This document shows positions 1 to 10,159 of a DNA stretch of 64,000 nucleotides, piece by piece; within the stretch, counting starts at the first letter, position 1, and the number at the start of each line of letters is the position of its first letter. Made by a program: the position numbers and the translations under genes. The notes below the pieces were generated by a model that saw nothing but the letters and a program-made list of their open reading frames with translations, was not told the origin of the DNA and made no database searches. Where the stretch lies: the NCBI GenBank assembly GCA_000471925.1, contig CP006667.1, positions 4,402,001-4,466,000 of the forward strand, written 5' to 3'. The stretch is from Ralstonia pickettii DTP0602. Lineage in GTDB: Bacteria > Pseudomonadota > Gammaproteobacteria > Burkholderiales > Burkholderiaceae.

Positions 1-1
1 G

Positions 2-592
2 CTGGTGCTGCGTCCGCTGCTGGCCGAATTCATGCGCGCCTGCCCCGGCATTACCGTCGACGTCGTCACGGACGACCGCTTTGCCGACCTGATCGCCGAA
101 GGCTTCGACGCCGGCCTGCGCCTGGGCGAAGCGCTGCAGCGGGATATGGTGGCCATCCCCGTCACCGGCCCGCTGCGCATGGTGGTGGCTGCCGCACCCG
201 CCTACCTGTCGCGCCACGGCACGCCGCGCCATCCGCGCGAGCTGCACGCGCACGCCTGCCTGCAGTACCGCTTCGGTCCGCACGGCACCGTCTACCGCTG
301 GGAGTTCGTGGAGGACGGTCGCACCTTTACCGTCGATACGCGCGCCGCGCTCATCGCCAACGACAAGACGCTGCTGCACCAGGCGGCGCTCGATGGCATG
401 GGGCTGATCTACGAGTTCCCGGTCCATATCCAGGCCGCGCTCGACAGCGGCCGGCTGGTCACCGTGCTCGATGCCTGGCTGCCGCCGTTCGACGGCTTCT
501 ACCTGTACTACCCGGGCCGCGTGCTGATGCCGCCCAAGCTGCGGGTGTTCGTCGACTTCCTGAAAGCGCACGCGCCGGTTTCAGCGCTTTGA
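2..592 (+). CDS. LysR-family transcriptional regulator, C-terminal part (cut by window edge)
   Basis: The frame is already open at the window edge and encodes about 196 residues that look like the effector-binding domain of a LysR regulator (periplasmic-binding-protein fold). It reads from LRPLLAEFMRACPGI, the start of the first sub-domain, to DFLKAHAPVSAL. The N-terminal winged helix lies outside the window. The gene converges on pbpC and the two 3' ends overlap by 12 bp. The regulated genes are probably upstream and out of view. No effector can be named from the sequence. Confidence 0.85.
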   Translation: MVLRPLLAEFMRACPGITVDVVTDDRFADLIAEGFDAGLRLGEALQRDMVAIPVTGPLRMVVAAAPAYLSRHGTPRHPRELHAHACLQYRFGPHGTVYRWEFVEDGRTFTVDTRAALIANDKTLLHQAALDGMGLIYEFPVHIQAALDSGRLVTVLDAWLPPFDGFYLYYPGRVLMPPKLRVFVDFLKAHAPVSAL

Positions 593-2806
593 GGCAGTGG
601 CCGGCGCGCGCACCGATGCGCCGCGCACTTCGATGCCGATACGGTCCACCACCTTGCCCGCGGCATCGAGCAGTTCCACCTGGTGCCGCCCCGGCCACGG
701 GAGCCAAGCCACCTCGCCGCCGCGGCCCAGCGGCTTGCCGTCCATGCGCCAGCTGACCGCGCGCGCGGCCTGCCCCGCCACGCCCTCGGCCTGGAACCAC
801 ACGCGCTGCGACGCGGGCGGCATGTCGGGATCGAGGGCGAACACGGTGCCGTCGGCCGGGTTGGCGATCACCGGTGCGCTCGGGCGCGCGGCGGGGGCGC
901 CGACGCTGACGCGCGTGATCGCGGTGCCGGTCAGGAAGACTTCTTCGCGCGCGGGTTCGAGGCCATCGGCAAAAGTCAGCGCCGCGCGCTCCACGCCCGC
1001 GGGCGCCGCGGGCGCGCGGCTGCCTTGCGCGCGGTGCAGCGCTTCCATGACGTCATGCCACACCGGCGCCGCGCCCGACACGCCCGAGACATCGTGCATG
1101 CTGGCACCGCTGGCATTGCCGACCCACACGCCCACCGTATAGCGCTGCGACCAGCCGATGCACCAGTTGTCGCGCATGTCCTTGCTGGTGCCGGTCTTGA
1201 CCGCGGTCCAGAAGCGCGTGGTCAGCGGGCTGTCGAGGCCGAAGGTGCGCGCACGTGCGTGGCGATCGGACAGGATATCGGCGATCACGTAGCTCGCGGC
1301 CGGCTGCATCACCGGTATCATCGCCGGCGCGGGCATGCCTTGCCTGAGCCGCGGCGGCGCGTAGCGCCCGCCGTTGGCCAGCGCGCGATAGGCATTGGTC
1401 AGCGCCAGCAGCGATACATCGGCGCTGCCCAGCGCCAGGCTGTAGCCGTAGTAGTCGCCCGCCTCGGTCAGCGGCAGCCCGAGCGCCACCAGCCGCTTGT
1501 GGAAGCGGTGCGGAGTCACCATCACCAGTGTGCGCACCGCCGGCACGTTCAGCGACGCGGCCAGCGCCGCGCGCGTGCTGACCCAGCCGGCGTAGCGGTG
1601 GTCGTAGTTCTGCGGCACGTAGAGCCCGCCACCAACCGGCAGGTTGACGGGCCGGTCGTCCAGCAGCGATGCCGCGGTGATCCGCTTCTCTTCCAGCGCC
1701 TGTTCGTACAGGAACGGCTTGAGCGTCGAGCCCGCCTGCCGCAGCGCGGCAGCATGGTCCACCTGCGCCGCCGCCGACAGCGCGCCAGACGAGCCCACGT
1801 AGGCCAGCACATCGCCGCTGGCGTTGTCGATCACCACCACCGCGCCGTCTTCGACATTGCGCCCGGTCAGTTCGCGCAGGTGCCGGTCGAGGCTGGCCAT
1901 GGCCGCGCGCTGCAGGCGGGCGTCGAGCGTGGAGGCGATGCGCGCGGGCATCGGCGCACCGGGCGCCAGTTGCGCCCGCGTTTCGCCGACCAGCCGGCGC
2001 GACAGGTGCGGCGCAAACTGTGGCGATGCCGAGGTCGCCATCGCTGCCGCCGCGCGCTGTGCCACCGGGCCGGTACGCAGCAGCGCGAGCTGCGCGAAGC
2101 CTTCCAGCCCGTCGCACTCGCGCGGCACCCGCATCTCGCGCAGGATGCCGCAGGCGCGGCTCGCCACCTGCGCCGCCTTCGCATTGGGCGCGCGCACCAG
2201 CGCCACTGCCAGCGCCGACTCGCGCGCGTTGAGCCCTTCCGGATACTTGCCGAACAGCACCTGCGACATCGCCGACAAGCCCACCAGCTCGCCGCGGAAC
2301 GGCACCAGGTTCAGGTAGGCCTCCAGGATCTGGTCCTTGCTCCAGCTACGCTCCAGCGCGGCCGCGCCCGCGGCCTGTCCCAGTTTCTGCGTGAAGCTGC
2401 GCCCCTGCCCCGCCGCGCCGGGCCGGCGCAGGTCGTCGTCGAGCAGCCCCGCCAGCTGCATGGTCAGCGTCGAGGCGCCGCGCGTGCGCGTGTTCCACAG
2501 GTTGGCCCACGCGGCGGCGGCCACGCCCTGCCAGTCCACGCCGCTATGCGCATAGAAGCGCCGGTCCTCCGACAGCACGATGGCAGTGCGCAATGCGGGT
2601 GAGGTCTCCGCCAGCGCGACCCAGTCGCCGCGGCGCGCGCGGAAATCGTCCCGCACGCGGCCCACGGTATCGCCGTGGCGGTCCAGCACCACCACGTCGG
2701 CACTGCGCCAGTCGGTGCGGACCTGTTCGAAGGAAGGCAAGGCCGCAGCCGGCGAGGACCAGGCCACTACCGCGATCAGCAAGGCGCGACGGCAATGTGG
2801 CCTCAT
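581..2806 (-). CDS. pbpC: Penicillin-binding protein 1C (bifunctional peptidoglycan glycosyltransferase/transpeptidase-like)
   Basis: 741 residues. After a short N-terminal hydrophobic segment comes a GT51 glycosyltransferase domain (SEDRRFYAHSGVDW near residue 80), then a transpeptidase-fold domain with SxxK at Ser360-Lys363 (GSTLKPF), an SLN motif (ASLNVPAV) and a KTGTSK box, then a C-terminal PBP1C-type beta domain. I chose the ATG at 2806, not an upstream in-frame codon, because it overlaps the stop of the preceding gene as ATGA. It is the last gene of a three-gene leftward operon with an alpha-2-macroglobulin; pbpC-yfhM pairing is well known. In the family it builds periplasmic peptidoglycan, possibly as a repair enzyme. 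Confidence 0.95.
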   Translation of the reverse strand: MRPHCRRALLIAVVAWSSPAAALPSFEQVRTDWRSADVVVLDRHGDTVGRVRDDFRARRGDWVALAETSPALRTAIVLSEDRRFYAHSGVDWQGVAAAAWANLWNTRTRGASTLTMQLAGLLDDDLRRPGAAGQGRSFTQKLGQAAGAAALERSWSKDQILEAYLNLVPFRGELVGLSAMSQVLFGKYPEGLNARESALAVALVRAPNAKAAQVASRACGILREMRVPRECDGLEGFAQLALLRTGPVAQRAAAAMATSASPQFAPHLSRRLVGETRAQLAPGAPMPARIASTLDARLQRAAMASLDRHLRELTGRNVEDGAVVVIDNASGDVLAYVGSSGALSAAAQVDHAAALRQAGSTLKPFLYEQALEEKRITAASLLDDRPVNLPVGGGLYVPQNYDHRYAGWVSTRAALAASLNVPAVRTLVMVTPHRFHKRLVALGLPLTEAGDYYGYSLALGSADVSLLALTNAYRALANGGRYAPPRLRQGMPAPAMIPVMQPAASYVIADILSDRHARARTFGLDSPLTTRFWTAVKTGTSKDMRDNWCIGWSQRYTVGVWVGNASGASMHDVSGVSGAAPVWHDVMEALHRAQGSRAPAAPAGVERAALTFADGLEPAREEVFLTGTAITRVSVGAPAARPSAPVIANPADGTVFALDPDMPPASQRVWFQAEGVAGQAARAVSWRMDGKPLGRGGEVAWLPWPGRHQVELLDAAGKVVDRIGIEVRGASVRAPATASKR

Positions 2807-3507
2807 GCCTGCGCGCGTCCCGACACGATGCCCGCTACCAGCAACAGCTGCGCGGCGGCGTAGGTCCACCAGATGCTGAGGTGGAAATTATCGAACGGCA
2901 ACAGGAAGCGCGCGATGCCGATCATCAGGTCCGATGCGGCAAAGCACAACGCGCCCAGTGCCGCCAGCGGCGTAGGCAGCCGCGCCACCAGCGCGCTGCA
3001 CACCATCGCCGTGAGCACGATCACGTACACCACCACTGGCAGCATCAGCGCGCCCAGGTTAGGCCAGAAGCGGCCGAGCATGGTGCCGGCCACGCCCATA
3101 ATGGCGCCGCACGCGATCAGCCGGTGCGCACGGTAGTCACCCGCACGCGGCACCAGCACGCACATGTAGGCCAGGTGCGCGAGCAGGAAGGCACCCAGGC
3201 CACCGACAAACGAGACCGACAGCGACGGCACCGCCAGCAGGAAGTCGCCCTGCGCCGAGAACACCAGCGCCGCCACCATCCAGTTCCGCTCGGCCACGGG
3301 CCGGTGGAACCACGCAGCGCGCGCCAGCAGCAGCGCCATCGCGCTTTTCCATATCGGCTGCATGGCGATCTGCCCGGTCAGCGGCGCGCCTTCGGGCAGT
3401 TCCATCGCCACCTGCACCAGCAGCGCGCCGTAGACCACGCCGGCGACCGCCCCCGCGAGCCACCACTCGCGCACGCGTGCCGGCATCCTCAGCGCCTGCC
3501 AGCTCAT
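2803..3507 (-). CDS. YhhN/TMEM86-family membrane protein (lysoplasmalogenase-like)
   Basis: 234 residues with about eight hydrophobic segments. Family hallmarks include AQGDFLLAVP, LGAFLLAHLAYM and a C-terminal FAASDLMIGIARF, matching the YhhN family; eukaryotic homologues hydrolyse the vinyl-ether bond of lysoplasmalogens. The ATG at 3507 overlaps the macroglobulin stop (ATGA), and the stop overlaps the pbpC start, so the three genes are probably translationally coupled. A membrane lipid enzyme between a periplasmic protease trap and a cell-wall synthase suggests an envelope-repair role, but that is inference. Confidence 0.85.
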   Translation of the reverse strand: MSWQALRMPARVREWWLAGAVAGVVYGALLVQVAMELPEGAPLTGQIAMQPIWKSAMALLLARAAWFHRPVAERNWMVAALVFSAQGDFLLAVPSLSVSFVGGLGAFLLAHLAYMCVLVPRAGDYRAHRLIACGAIMGVAGTMLGRFWPNLGALMLPVVVYVIVLTAMVCSALVARLPTPLAALGALCFAASDLMIGIARFLLPFDNFHLSIWWTYAAAQLLLVAGIVSGRAQA

Positions 3508-6500
3508 GGACGCGCCCCCACCACCAGCCGCGCGTTCGGCGCCACGCCGAACACGTCGGGGGCATACAGCGCTTCGACGCGCGTGGGCGGCAGCGCGAAG
3601 TCGCCGGCGTTGTTCAACCGCACGGTGTATTCGACCGAGGCCGTGCCCTTGGGCAGATAAGCGAAGTACTCGCGATAGGCCTGCGGCGTGCGTTCGGTAT
3701 AGGCCGGCCAGGCCATGCCCTTGCGCTTCTCGCCGCGCGTGGCAATCTGGGAATCCCGCCCCAGGCCGCTGCCAAGGATGGTCGCGCCGGCCGGCACCGG
3801 ATCGCTGACCACCACCCAGGTCATCTCGGCCTGCGCATCGATCTCCAACTTGACGCGGTACACATCGCCGCGCGACCACTTGCCCGCCACCGCCTGTTCC
3901 TGCGGCGTCACTGTGCGCTTGATGCGGTAGCCGGCGGCCAGCGGCGCGGTCACCGGCACTGCGGCCTGCGCGCGCACCGTAGTCCAGGGATGGCCGGCAC
4001 CGGCGTGGTCGACCTGCAGCGTGCCACCGTCAGCGCCACCCGGCCAGGGCAGGTCGACGCCGCCCTGCGCCACGCCATCGGTACGCTGCGCGCGCGCCCA
4101 GTCGAAGCTGCGCGTGGCATCGGCGGCATTGCTGACGCTCACGCGCGTGCTGCCCGCCACCGGCGTCTTCTCGAACACCTGCGCGAAGCGCGTCACCGCC
4201 AGCATGCCCCACGCGTTGGCGGTGGTGGTACCCCAGGCGCCGCGCACTTGCCGGCCCAGCAGCCCGGTCGCAAGTTGCGGTGCGTCGTCCTTCCAGCCCG
4301 GCAGTTCGGCAGCCAGCGCCAGCAGGCGCGCGGCGTTGGTGTCGCCGCCGGCCATCATCCACCACCAGTCGTCATTGCGCTCGGTAGAGAAGGCCAGCCG
4401 CGTGCCCTGCACCGTCAGGCGCGAGCGCAGCAGTTGCTGGGCTTCGGCCAGCCGTTGCTCGCGCTGCGGGATGTCCTGCATGCGCGTCAGTAGCAGGGTC
4501 CAGTCGAGCAGCGCGGACGTGGGCCACTGTGCCGGCAGGATCTGGATCGAGCCGAGCATGCGTGCCTGCGCATGGCCGGTGCGCGACAGCGCCTCGAGCG
4601 CCGCCAGCTTGCGCACTTCCAGGTACTGCGTGCCGCCAACCGGGGCCCAGCTGTCGCGGCGGATGCGGCCTTCGACAAAGTCCGTCAGCCCGCGCTCCAT
4701 CTGCGCGCGCTGCGCGTCGGGGATGCGCAGCAGCAGGCCGGCGCGCGCGGCTTCGTCGGTCACCGACAGCAGGTAGGCGGTCAGCACCTCGCTGCCGAAG
4801 TCGCCATCGGCATTGAGCGGGAAGTACGAGGCCAGCCCGTTGGCATCGAGGTAGGACGGCAGTTGCGTCATCAGTGCATCCCACGCGGCCGTGTCGTTCA
4901 GGCCAATGGCCTTCGATGCGCGCTGCTCCAGGCAGGTGAACGGGTAGTTGAGGAACCAGTCGCGCACGCCCGGCATGCCGCCCGCCAGCGACGACTGGAA
5001 GTTCACCTGCAACCCGCCGCGCAGCTTGCCGGAGGGATCGCTCAGCGCGCCCGGCGGTGCCTTGACTGGCACCGACAGCGACGGCGCCACCTGAGCCAGC
5101 GTGGCCTGCTGCACCGTCACCGGTACGGCGGGCACGATCTGCTGCGACACCTTGATGCGGTCGGCTGCGCCGCCCGTGCCCTGCTCGCTCGCCTGCACTT
5201 CCCACTGCACCGTGCCGCTGCGCGAATACGCCAGCAGCGCCGGCGTGGTCACGTCCCAGCCGATCTCGCGCGCCTCGCCGGCGGGGATCTGCACGGTCTG
5301 CGCGGGCAGCGCGGCCTCATTGCCGACCAGCGTGCCGCGCGCGCTCGCCTGCACCGTCATCGCGCGCTTGGTGGTATTGCGCAGCGTGAACATGGCGCGA
5401 TAGCGGTCATCCTCGCGCACCAGCAGCGGCAGGCCGGAAATCACCTGCAGGTCCTGGGTCGCGGCGATGGTCGCGCTGCCGGTGCCGAAACGGCCCACGC
5501 CCAGGTCCGCCACGGCGACGATGCGGAAGCTGGTCAGCGAATCGTTGAGCGGCACGTCCAGGCTGGCACGGCCCTCGGCATCGAGCTGCACGCGCGGGTT
5601 CCACAGCAGCAGCGTGTCGAACAGCTCGCGCGTCGGGCTCTTGCCACCGCCGCCGCCCGCAGGCACCGCCTTACGGCCGTAGTGACGCCGGCCGATGATC
5701 TCCATCTGCGCGGTAGAGGTCTCCACGCCGTAGCCGCGCCGCTGCAGCATCGCGTCGAGCAGATCCCAGCTGGTGTTGGGCATCAGCTCCAGCAGCGCCT
5801 GGTCCACCGCGGCCAGCGCCACCTCGCCGTTGGCGGCGGGCTTGCCGTCGGGCAACTTGACCTGGATCGCCACGCGCGCCTTGCCGCGCACCTGGTATGT
5901 CGCCTTGTCCGGCGTGACGGTGACGTCGAGCCGGTGGCCGGCATTGCCAACGCGAATCTCGGCCAGCCCCAGCCGGAAGGCCGGCTTGGACAGGTCCACC
6001 AGTGCCGTCGGCGCGGCGTAGTCGCGGCCTTCGCTGCGGAACGCGCGCCACCACTCGCCCGGCTGGCGCCAACCCCAGGTGAAGAAGGAATACCAGGGCA
6101 CTTCATGCAGGCGCCCGCGCAGGGCCAGCACCGACACGTAGACGTTGGGGCCCCATTCCGGCTTCACCTGCACGCGCACGGTGGGATCGCTGCCGTGCAG
6201 CTCGACCACCTGGGCCTGGTAGATGCCTTCGCGCTCCACCGCCACCAGCGCGGTGGCGTGGCGGAACGGCATGCGCACCTGGAACACCGCGGTGTCGCCC
6301 GGGGCGTAGGACTTCTTCTCGGGCAGCAGGTCGATGCGGTCATGGTTCTCGCCGCCGAACCACAGCTCGCCCTGGCGCGTGACCCAGACCGTCGACGCGG
6401 CCTGCGCGGTGCGACCGTCCTTGTCGCGCGCGCTCGCCACCAGTTCCACCTGGCCGGCCTGGTCCAGCGCCACTTCGCAGCGCGCGCGGCCCTGCGCGTC

Positions 6501-9500
6501 GGTGCGCGTCTCGCAGACGGTGCCAAGGTCGCGCGTCTCCCTGCGGTTGTCATAGCGGTAGAAGCCGCCCACCACGCGCTTGCGCGCCGAGGTGGTGATG
6601 CGCGCCCGCGCGCTGACCTTGACCGGCGCGTCCGCCACCGGCTTGCCGTTGACGTCCAGCACCACGCCATGCACGGCCAGCTTCTGCTTGATCGAGACCC
6701 AGCCTTCGGTGCGGATGCCGGCCACCACCGCCGCCGGCCATACCGGCACAGTCTGGCGCAGCGTCTGGATCTCACCGTTGGGATCGGCAAAGCCGGCTTC
6801 GAGCACCAGGTCGCGCGGCGCTTCGGTCTTGGGCAGTTCGCGCAGCGTCACGCTGCCATTGCCGTTCTTGTCGAGCGTGACCGGCAGCTTGTCGGCGACC
6901 AGCTTCTGGCTGTCGGCATTGCTCTGCTCATCCTGGTCCATCTCCTCGTCGCCCCTGGTGCTTTCGCGCTCCGCGCGCGGCGGGTTGAACGAGAACTCGT
7001 CATAGCCGGGGAAGCTGACGTACTTGTCGCGCAGCAGCGCGGACACGCGCACTGGCAGGCCGGCGGCGCCACCGCCGGTGAGATAGTGGATCTCGACGCC
7101 GACCGGCAGTTCGGCGGGCGCGATCACGGCGCCCGGCTTGCCGGCAACCTGCAGCGTGCCGGCAAGCACCGGCAAGCGGAAAGCCTCGACGCGGAAACTG
7201 CCGCTGGTGTAGCTGCGCGCGCCGCCATCGTCCTGCGCGCCTTCGCCTTTCTGCGTTTCCAGCTCGACGGTGTAGACACCGAGCTTCGCCGCCGGCGGCA
7301 CCTGGAACGTGCTTTCCGCGCTGCGCCCGCCGGTCGCGGTCTGGCGCCATTGCAGCGGCAGCTCGTAGGTCTGGCCGCTGCCTTCATGGCGGATGACTGC
7401 GCGCATGGGCAGCGGCCGGCTGGCCGGCGGCAGCGCAAAACCCTGCAAGGTTTCGGCGCGGATCAGGTGCTTCATCGATACGGTTTCGCCGGCGCGCAGC
7501 AGCGTGCGGTCGAAGATGGTGTGCGCGCGCACCGTGGGCGCCGTGCTGGTATCGGTCGGCACATGGAAGCGCCAGCTCTCGATGCCTCGGTTCCAGTCCG
7601 ACATCACGAAGGCCATGTCGGCCTTGCCGCGCGACTGCGGATGCCCGGCGGCGATGCGCGCCGAGACGAAATAGCCCGACAGGCCGTTCTGGTCGCAACT
7701 GGCCTCAGGCGCGGCGCCGAGCTTGCCAAAACGCACCACGCCGCTGGCATCGGTACGCCCCTCGCCCAGCAGGCGCCCGTTGCAATCGCGCACTGCCACG
7801 GCGGCATCGGCCACCGGCTTGCCGTCATCCAGCGTGGTCACCCACGCCAGTCCGCTGCGGCTGCCGTCGTCCTCGTTGCCGGTGCTGCGCCCCAGCTTGA
7901 AATGCACACCAAGGTTGGTCACCAGCGCCGCGGTGCGCACGTACATCGGCGCGCGCTTGCCGAGCAGCGCCTCGCCCAGCATCGGCGAAGCGATCTCGAC
8001 CACATGGAAACCAGGTTCCGGCAGCGGGATGCCGACCACCTCGAACGGCCGCGGCGCATCGCCCGAGGGCTTGGGCACGGCCAGCTTCTGCACGCCGGGG
8101 GCGTGCTCGAGCAGCGTCACCGAGCGCGTCTCGATCGCCACGGCGTTGCGCGGATTGTTGACCCGGTATGGCGAGCGGCCCGCCAGCACGGCATCGAGCT
8201 CCGCGCGGGTATAGCTGCTCTCGTGCATGCGGCGCACCAGGCCGAACCAGTGCATCACCGCCGCATCGTCATCCAGCTTCAGCTTCATCACGGTGCCGGC
8301 CTGCGCCTGCACGCCGCGCACCGCGAGATCGGCCTCGACATTGCGCAGCGTCACCGGCAGCAGCGGCGGATAGTCCGCCGGGGATTTGCCGCGCGGCAGC
8401 TCGCCAAAGCGCTCGACCACGCCAAACGGCGCCGCGGCGAACTTGGCCAGCGGCGGCATCGCCGCGGTGGTGACCTTGAGCGGGAACAGGTCGGCATTGG
8501 CCAGCGTGCGGCCGCTGTCGTCCTTCAGGTCTTTGGGCACATCGATGGTGAACTGGGCCTTTTCCGCGAACGGCGCGGCAAAGGTCAGCACATTGAGGCT
8601 GGCATCCGGCGCCAGGTCGGGGTCGAACTTCGGCGCGCGCGGACCCGCGGAGCCCTTCAGCACCACGCGCTCGGCCTGCTTGCGCGATACCGGCGAGGAG
8701 AAGGTGACCGACATCGGTCGCAGCGGCGTGCAGGGCGACTGCGCGTGCTCGCGCTCGCAGCTGAAGCTGGCGGTAAAGGGCTCGCGCACGGTGTAATCGA
8801 AGCGGCGCTCGTCGCGCGTGGCGACACCGGACGGGGTGGCAATGCCCGCGCCCAGCACCAACTGCACGCGCGCCGCGGCCGGCAGGCGCTGCTGGCAGGC
8901 GAGCAGGTGCACGGCATCCGGCGCCTGTTTGGCAATGCGTTCCCAGTAGATGGCCTTGAGCACTGCCTCGCGCTCGTGGCCGGACAGCAGCCGCACGGGG
9001 ATGCGTTCGCCCAACCCCTGCGCCTGGCACCAGGCATGTTCGCGCACCGAGGCCGGCGTGGCCACGCCGTTGAAGCGCAGCGCGAAGACCTGGTCTTCCT
9101 CGATCTCGCCGCCCGAGGGACGGCTGGCGATGACGGTGGGGCCGCCGGTCTCGAAGCGGTATTCCGGCTTGCCGGCGTAGGCGGTGCCGGCCGCGCTGCG
9201 CAGGTCGGCGCGCATGCGCACGCTGCAGCGCACGCCGGGCGGCAGGTCGCTGGTGAAATCGTAGACCCAGTTTTTCGCATCGACCCAGCGGGCCTGCCCG
9301 CCGGTGCTGGCGCCGGTGCAGGAAACCGTCGCGGGCGCTGCGGCCTGGACATCGCCCATCGGCACCATCGCCTCGTCGAAGCGGATCGCCACCTGCCTGA
9401 CCTGCCCGACCGTGCCTTCCGGCGAGAAGCGGGTCACCTGTGCCGCCTGGGCGCCGGCGCCCGCCAGCGATGCGAAAGCGCCCGCCAGGGCCAGTGCAGC

Positions 9501-9575
9501 GGCGGCGCGCCGTGCGTGCGGTTGCTGCGGCGCCTTGCCAAGGCCCCGATCTGCTCGGGCAACGATTCCCTTCAT
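3504..9575 (-). CDS. Bacterial alpha-2-macroglobulin family protein (YfhM-like)
   Basis: 2023 residues with an Arg-containing N-terminus, a hydrophobic core and an AQAAQ cleavage region, so an exported protein. Macroglobulin-like beta domains are followed by an MG2/bait-type region and a complement-like thioester domain with CLEQ at about Cys1548. The thioester would covalently trap attacking proteases in the periplasm. The protein is longer than the roughly 1650 residues of E. coli YfhM, and unlike it I see no lipobox Cys after the signal, so it may be soluble rather than lipid-anchored. It is the first gene of the operon with the YhhN gene and pbpC. A TGCCAGCCTCC stretch lies just upstream; no promoter was recognised. 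Confidence 0.95.
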   Translation of the reverse strand: MKGIVARADRGLGKAPQQPHARRAAAALALAGAFASLAGAGAQAAQVTRFSPEGTVGQVRQVAIRFDEAMVPMGDVQAAAPATVSCTGASTGGQARWVDAKNWVYDFTSDLPPGVRCSVRMRADLRSAAGTAYAGKPEYRFETGGPTVIASRPSGGEIEEDQVFALRFNGVATPASVREHAWCQAQGLGERIPVRLLSGHEREAVLKAIYWERIAKQAPDAVHLLACQQRLPAAARVQLVLGAGIATPSGVATRDERRFDYTVREPFTASFSCEREHAQSPCTPLRPMSVTFSSPVSRKQAERVVLKGSAGPRAPKFDPDLAPDASLNVLTFAAPFAEKAQFTIDVPKDLKDDSGRTLANADLFPLKVTTAAMPPLAKFAAAPFGVVERFGELPRGKSPADYPPLLPVTLRNVEADLAVRGVQAQAGTVMKLKLDDDAAVMHWFGLVRRMHESSYTRAELDAVLAGRSPYRVNNPRNAVAIETRSVTLLEHAPGVQKLAVPKPSGDAPRPFEVVGIPLPEPGFHVVEIASPMLGEALLGKRAPMYVRTAALVTNLGVHFKLGRSTGNEDDGSRSGLAWVTTLDDGKPVADAAVAVRDCNGRLLGEGRTDASGVVRFGKLGAAPEASCDQNGLSGYFVSARIAAGHPQSRGKADMAFVMSDWNRGIESWRFHVPTDTSTAPTVRAHTIFDRTLLRAGETVSMKHLIRAETLQGFALPPASRPLPMRAVIRHEGSGQTYELPLQWRQTATGGRSAESTFQVPPAAKLGVYTVELETQKGEGAQDDGGARSYTSGSFRVEAFRLPVLAGTLQVAGKPGAVIAPAELPVGVEIHYLTGGGAAGLPVRVSALLRDKYVSFPGYDEFSFNPPRAERESTRGDEEMDQDEQSNADSQKLVADKLPVTLDKNGNGSVTLRELPKTEAPRDLVLEAGFADPNGEIQTLRQTVPVWPAAVVAGIRTEGWVSIKQKLAVHGVVLDVNGKPVADAPVKVSARARITTSARKRVVGGFYRYDNRRETRDLGTVCETRTDAQGRARCEVALDQAGQVELVASARDKDGRTAQAASTVWVTRQGELWFGGENHDRIDLLPEKKSYAPGDTAVFQVRMPFRHATALVAVEREGIYQAQVVELHGSDPTVRVQVKPEWGPNVYVSVLALRGRLHEVPWYSFFTWGWRQPGEWWRAFRSEGRDYAAPTALVDLSKPAFRLGLAEIRVGNAGHRLDVTVTPDKATYQVRGKARVAIQVKLPDGKPAANGEVALAAVDQALLELMPNTSWDLLDAMLQRRGYGVETSTAQMEIIGRRHYGRKAVPAGGGGGKSPTRELFDTLLLWNPRVQLDAEGRASLDVPLNDSLTSFRIVAVADLGVGRFGTGSATIAATQDLQVISGLPLLVREDDRYRAMFTLRNTTKRAMTVQASARGTLVGNEAALPAQTVQIPAGEAREIGWDVTTPALLAYSRSGTVQWEVQASEQGTGGAADRIKVSQQIVPAVPVTVQQATLAQVAPSLSVPVKAPPGALSDPSGKLRGGLQVNFQSSLAGGMPGVRDWFLNYPFTCLEQRASKAIGLNDTAAWDALMTQLPSYLDANGLASYFPLNADGDFGSEVLTAYLLSVTDEAARAGLLLRIPDAQRAQMERGLTDFVEGRIRRDSWAPVGGTQYLEVRKLAALEALSRTGHAQARMLGSIQILPAQWPTSALLDWTLLLTRMQDIPQREQRLAEAQQLLRSRLTVQGTRLAFSTERNDDWWWMMAGGDTNAARLLALAAELPGWKDDAPQLATGLLGRQVRGAWGTTTANAWGMLAVTRFAQVFEKTPVAGSTRVSVSNAADATRSFDWARAQRTDGVAQGGVDLPWPGGADGGTLQVDHAGAGHPWTTVRAQAAVPVTAPLAAGYRIKRTVTPQEQAVAGKWSRGDVYRVKLEIDAQAEMTWVVVSDPVPAGATILGSGLGRDSQIATRGEKRKGMAWPAYTERTPQAYREYFAYLPKGTASVEYTVRLNNAGDFALPPTRVEALYAPDVFGVAPNARLVVGARP

Positions 9576-9673
9576 CCTGCCAGCCTCCGGTTATGGCACC
9601 CGGCGAGGGTGACACGCACGCCACAGGAGTGCAAGACCGGTACGCAATCCTGCAACGGGCCGCGGGAAAAGAT

Positions 9674-10159
9674 TCAGCGCAGGTGGGACAGCGGCAGCGC
9701 GCCCTCGCACTTGATCGCGGTCAGCACGATATTCGAACGCACGCTTTCGACACCGGGCACTCGCATCAGCCGCTTCATGGTGAATTCGGCCAGCGTGGGC
9801 AGGTCGGCCACGACCACGCGGATCAGGTAGTCGGCCTCGCCCGCCACCGAGTAGCACTCCTGCACTTCTTCCAGCAGCAGGATCTCTTCGCGGAAGCGCT
9901 CGATGATGGTGTCGCCGTGGTGAGCCAGCTTGACGCTGATAAAGACCAGCACGCCCAGGCCCAGCGCTTGCGACGACAGGCTGACCCGGTAGCCGGTGAT
10001 TACGCCGTCGGCCTCCAGCCGCGCCAGGCGGCGGCCGACCTGGCTGGGCGACAGGTGTACGCGCTCGGCCAGTTGCTGATGGGTGGAGCGCCCGTCGGCC
10101 TGCAGCGCGGCCAAAAGGGCCAGGTCGAAGGGGTCGAGGGAGACGTTCTGGGCAGTCAT
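9674..10159 (-). CDS. Lrp/AsnC-family transcriptional regulator
   Basis: 161 residues from MTAQNVSLDPFDLALL. The N-terminal AsnC helix-turn-helix (STHQQLAERVHLSPSQVGRR, about residues 25-45) is followed by a RAM/AsnC effector domain with the usual CYSVAGEADYLIRVVV block. It is divergent from phhA across a 170-bp gap, the usual position of a regulator of phenylalanine hydroxylase in this group, so phenylalanine or tyrosine is the likely effector (inference). An in-frame ATG at 10174 would add five residues; I prefer the inner start for its fit to the family. Confidence 0.92.
   Translation of the reverse strand: MTAQNVSLDPFDLALLAALQADGRSTHQQLAERVHLSPSQVGRRLARLEADGVITGYRVSLSSQALGLGVLVFISVKLAHHGDTIIERFREEILLLEEVQECYSVAGEADYLIRVVVADLPTLAEFTMKRLMRVPGVESVRSNIVLTAIKCEGALPLSHLR

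Noticed and set aside
683..2602. 639-codon open frame opposite pbpC
   Set aside because: Antisense shadow; low-complexity Arg/His/Gln composition and no motif, while pbpC has all catalytic motifs.
4572..9830. 1752-codon open frame on the plus strand opposite the macroglobulin gene
   Set aside because: Codon-phase shadow of the real gene in high-GC DNA; Arg/His/Ala-rich with no family features.
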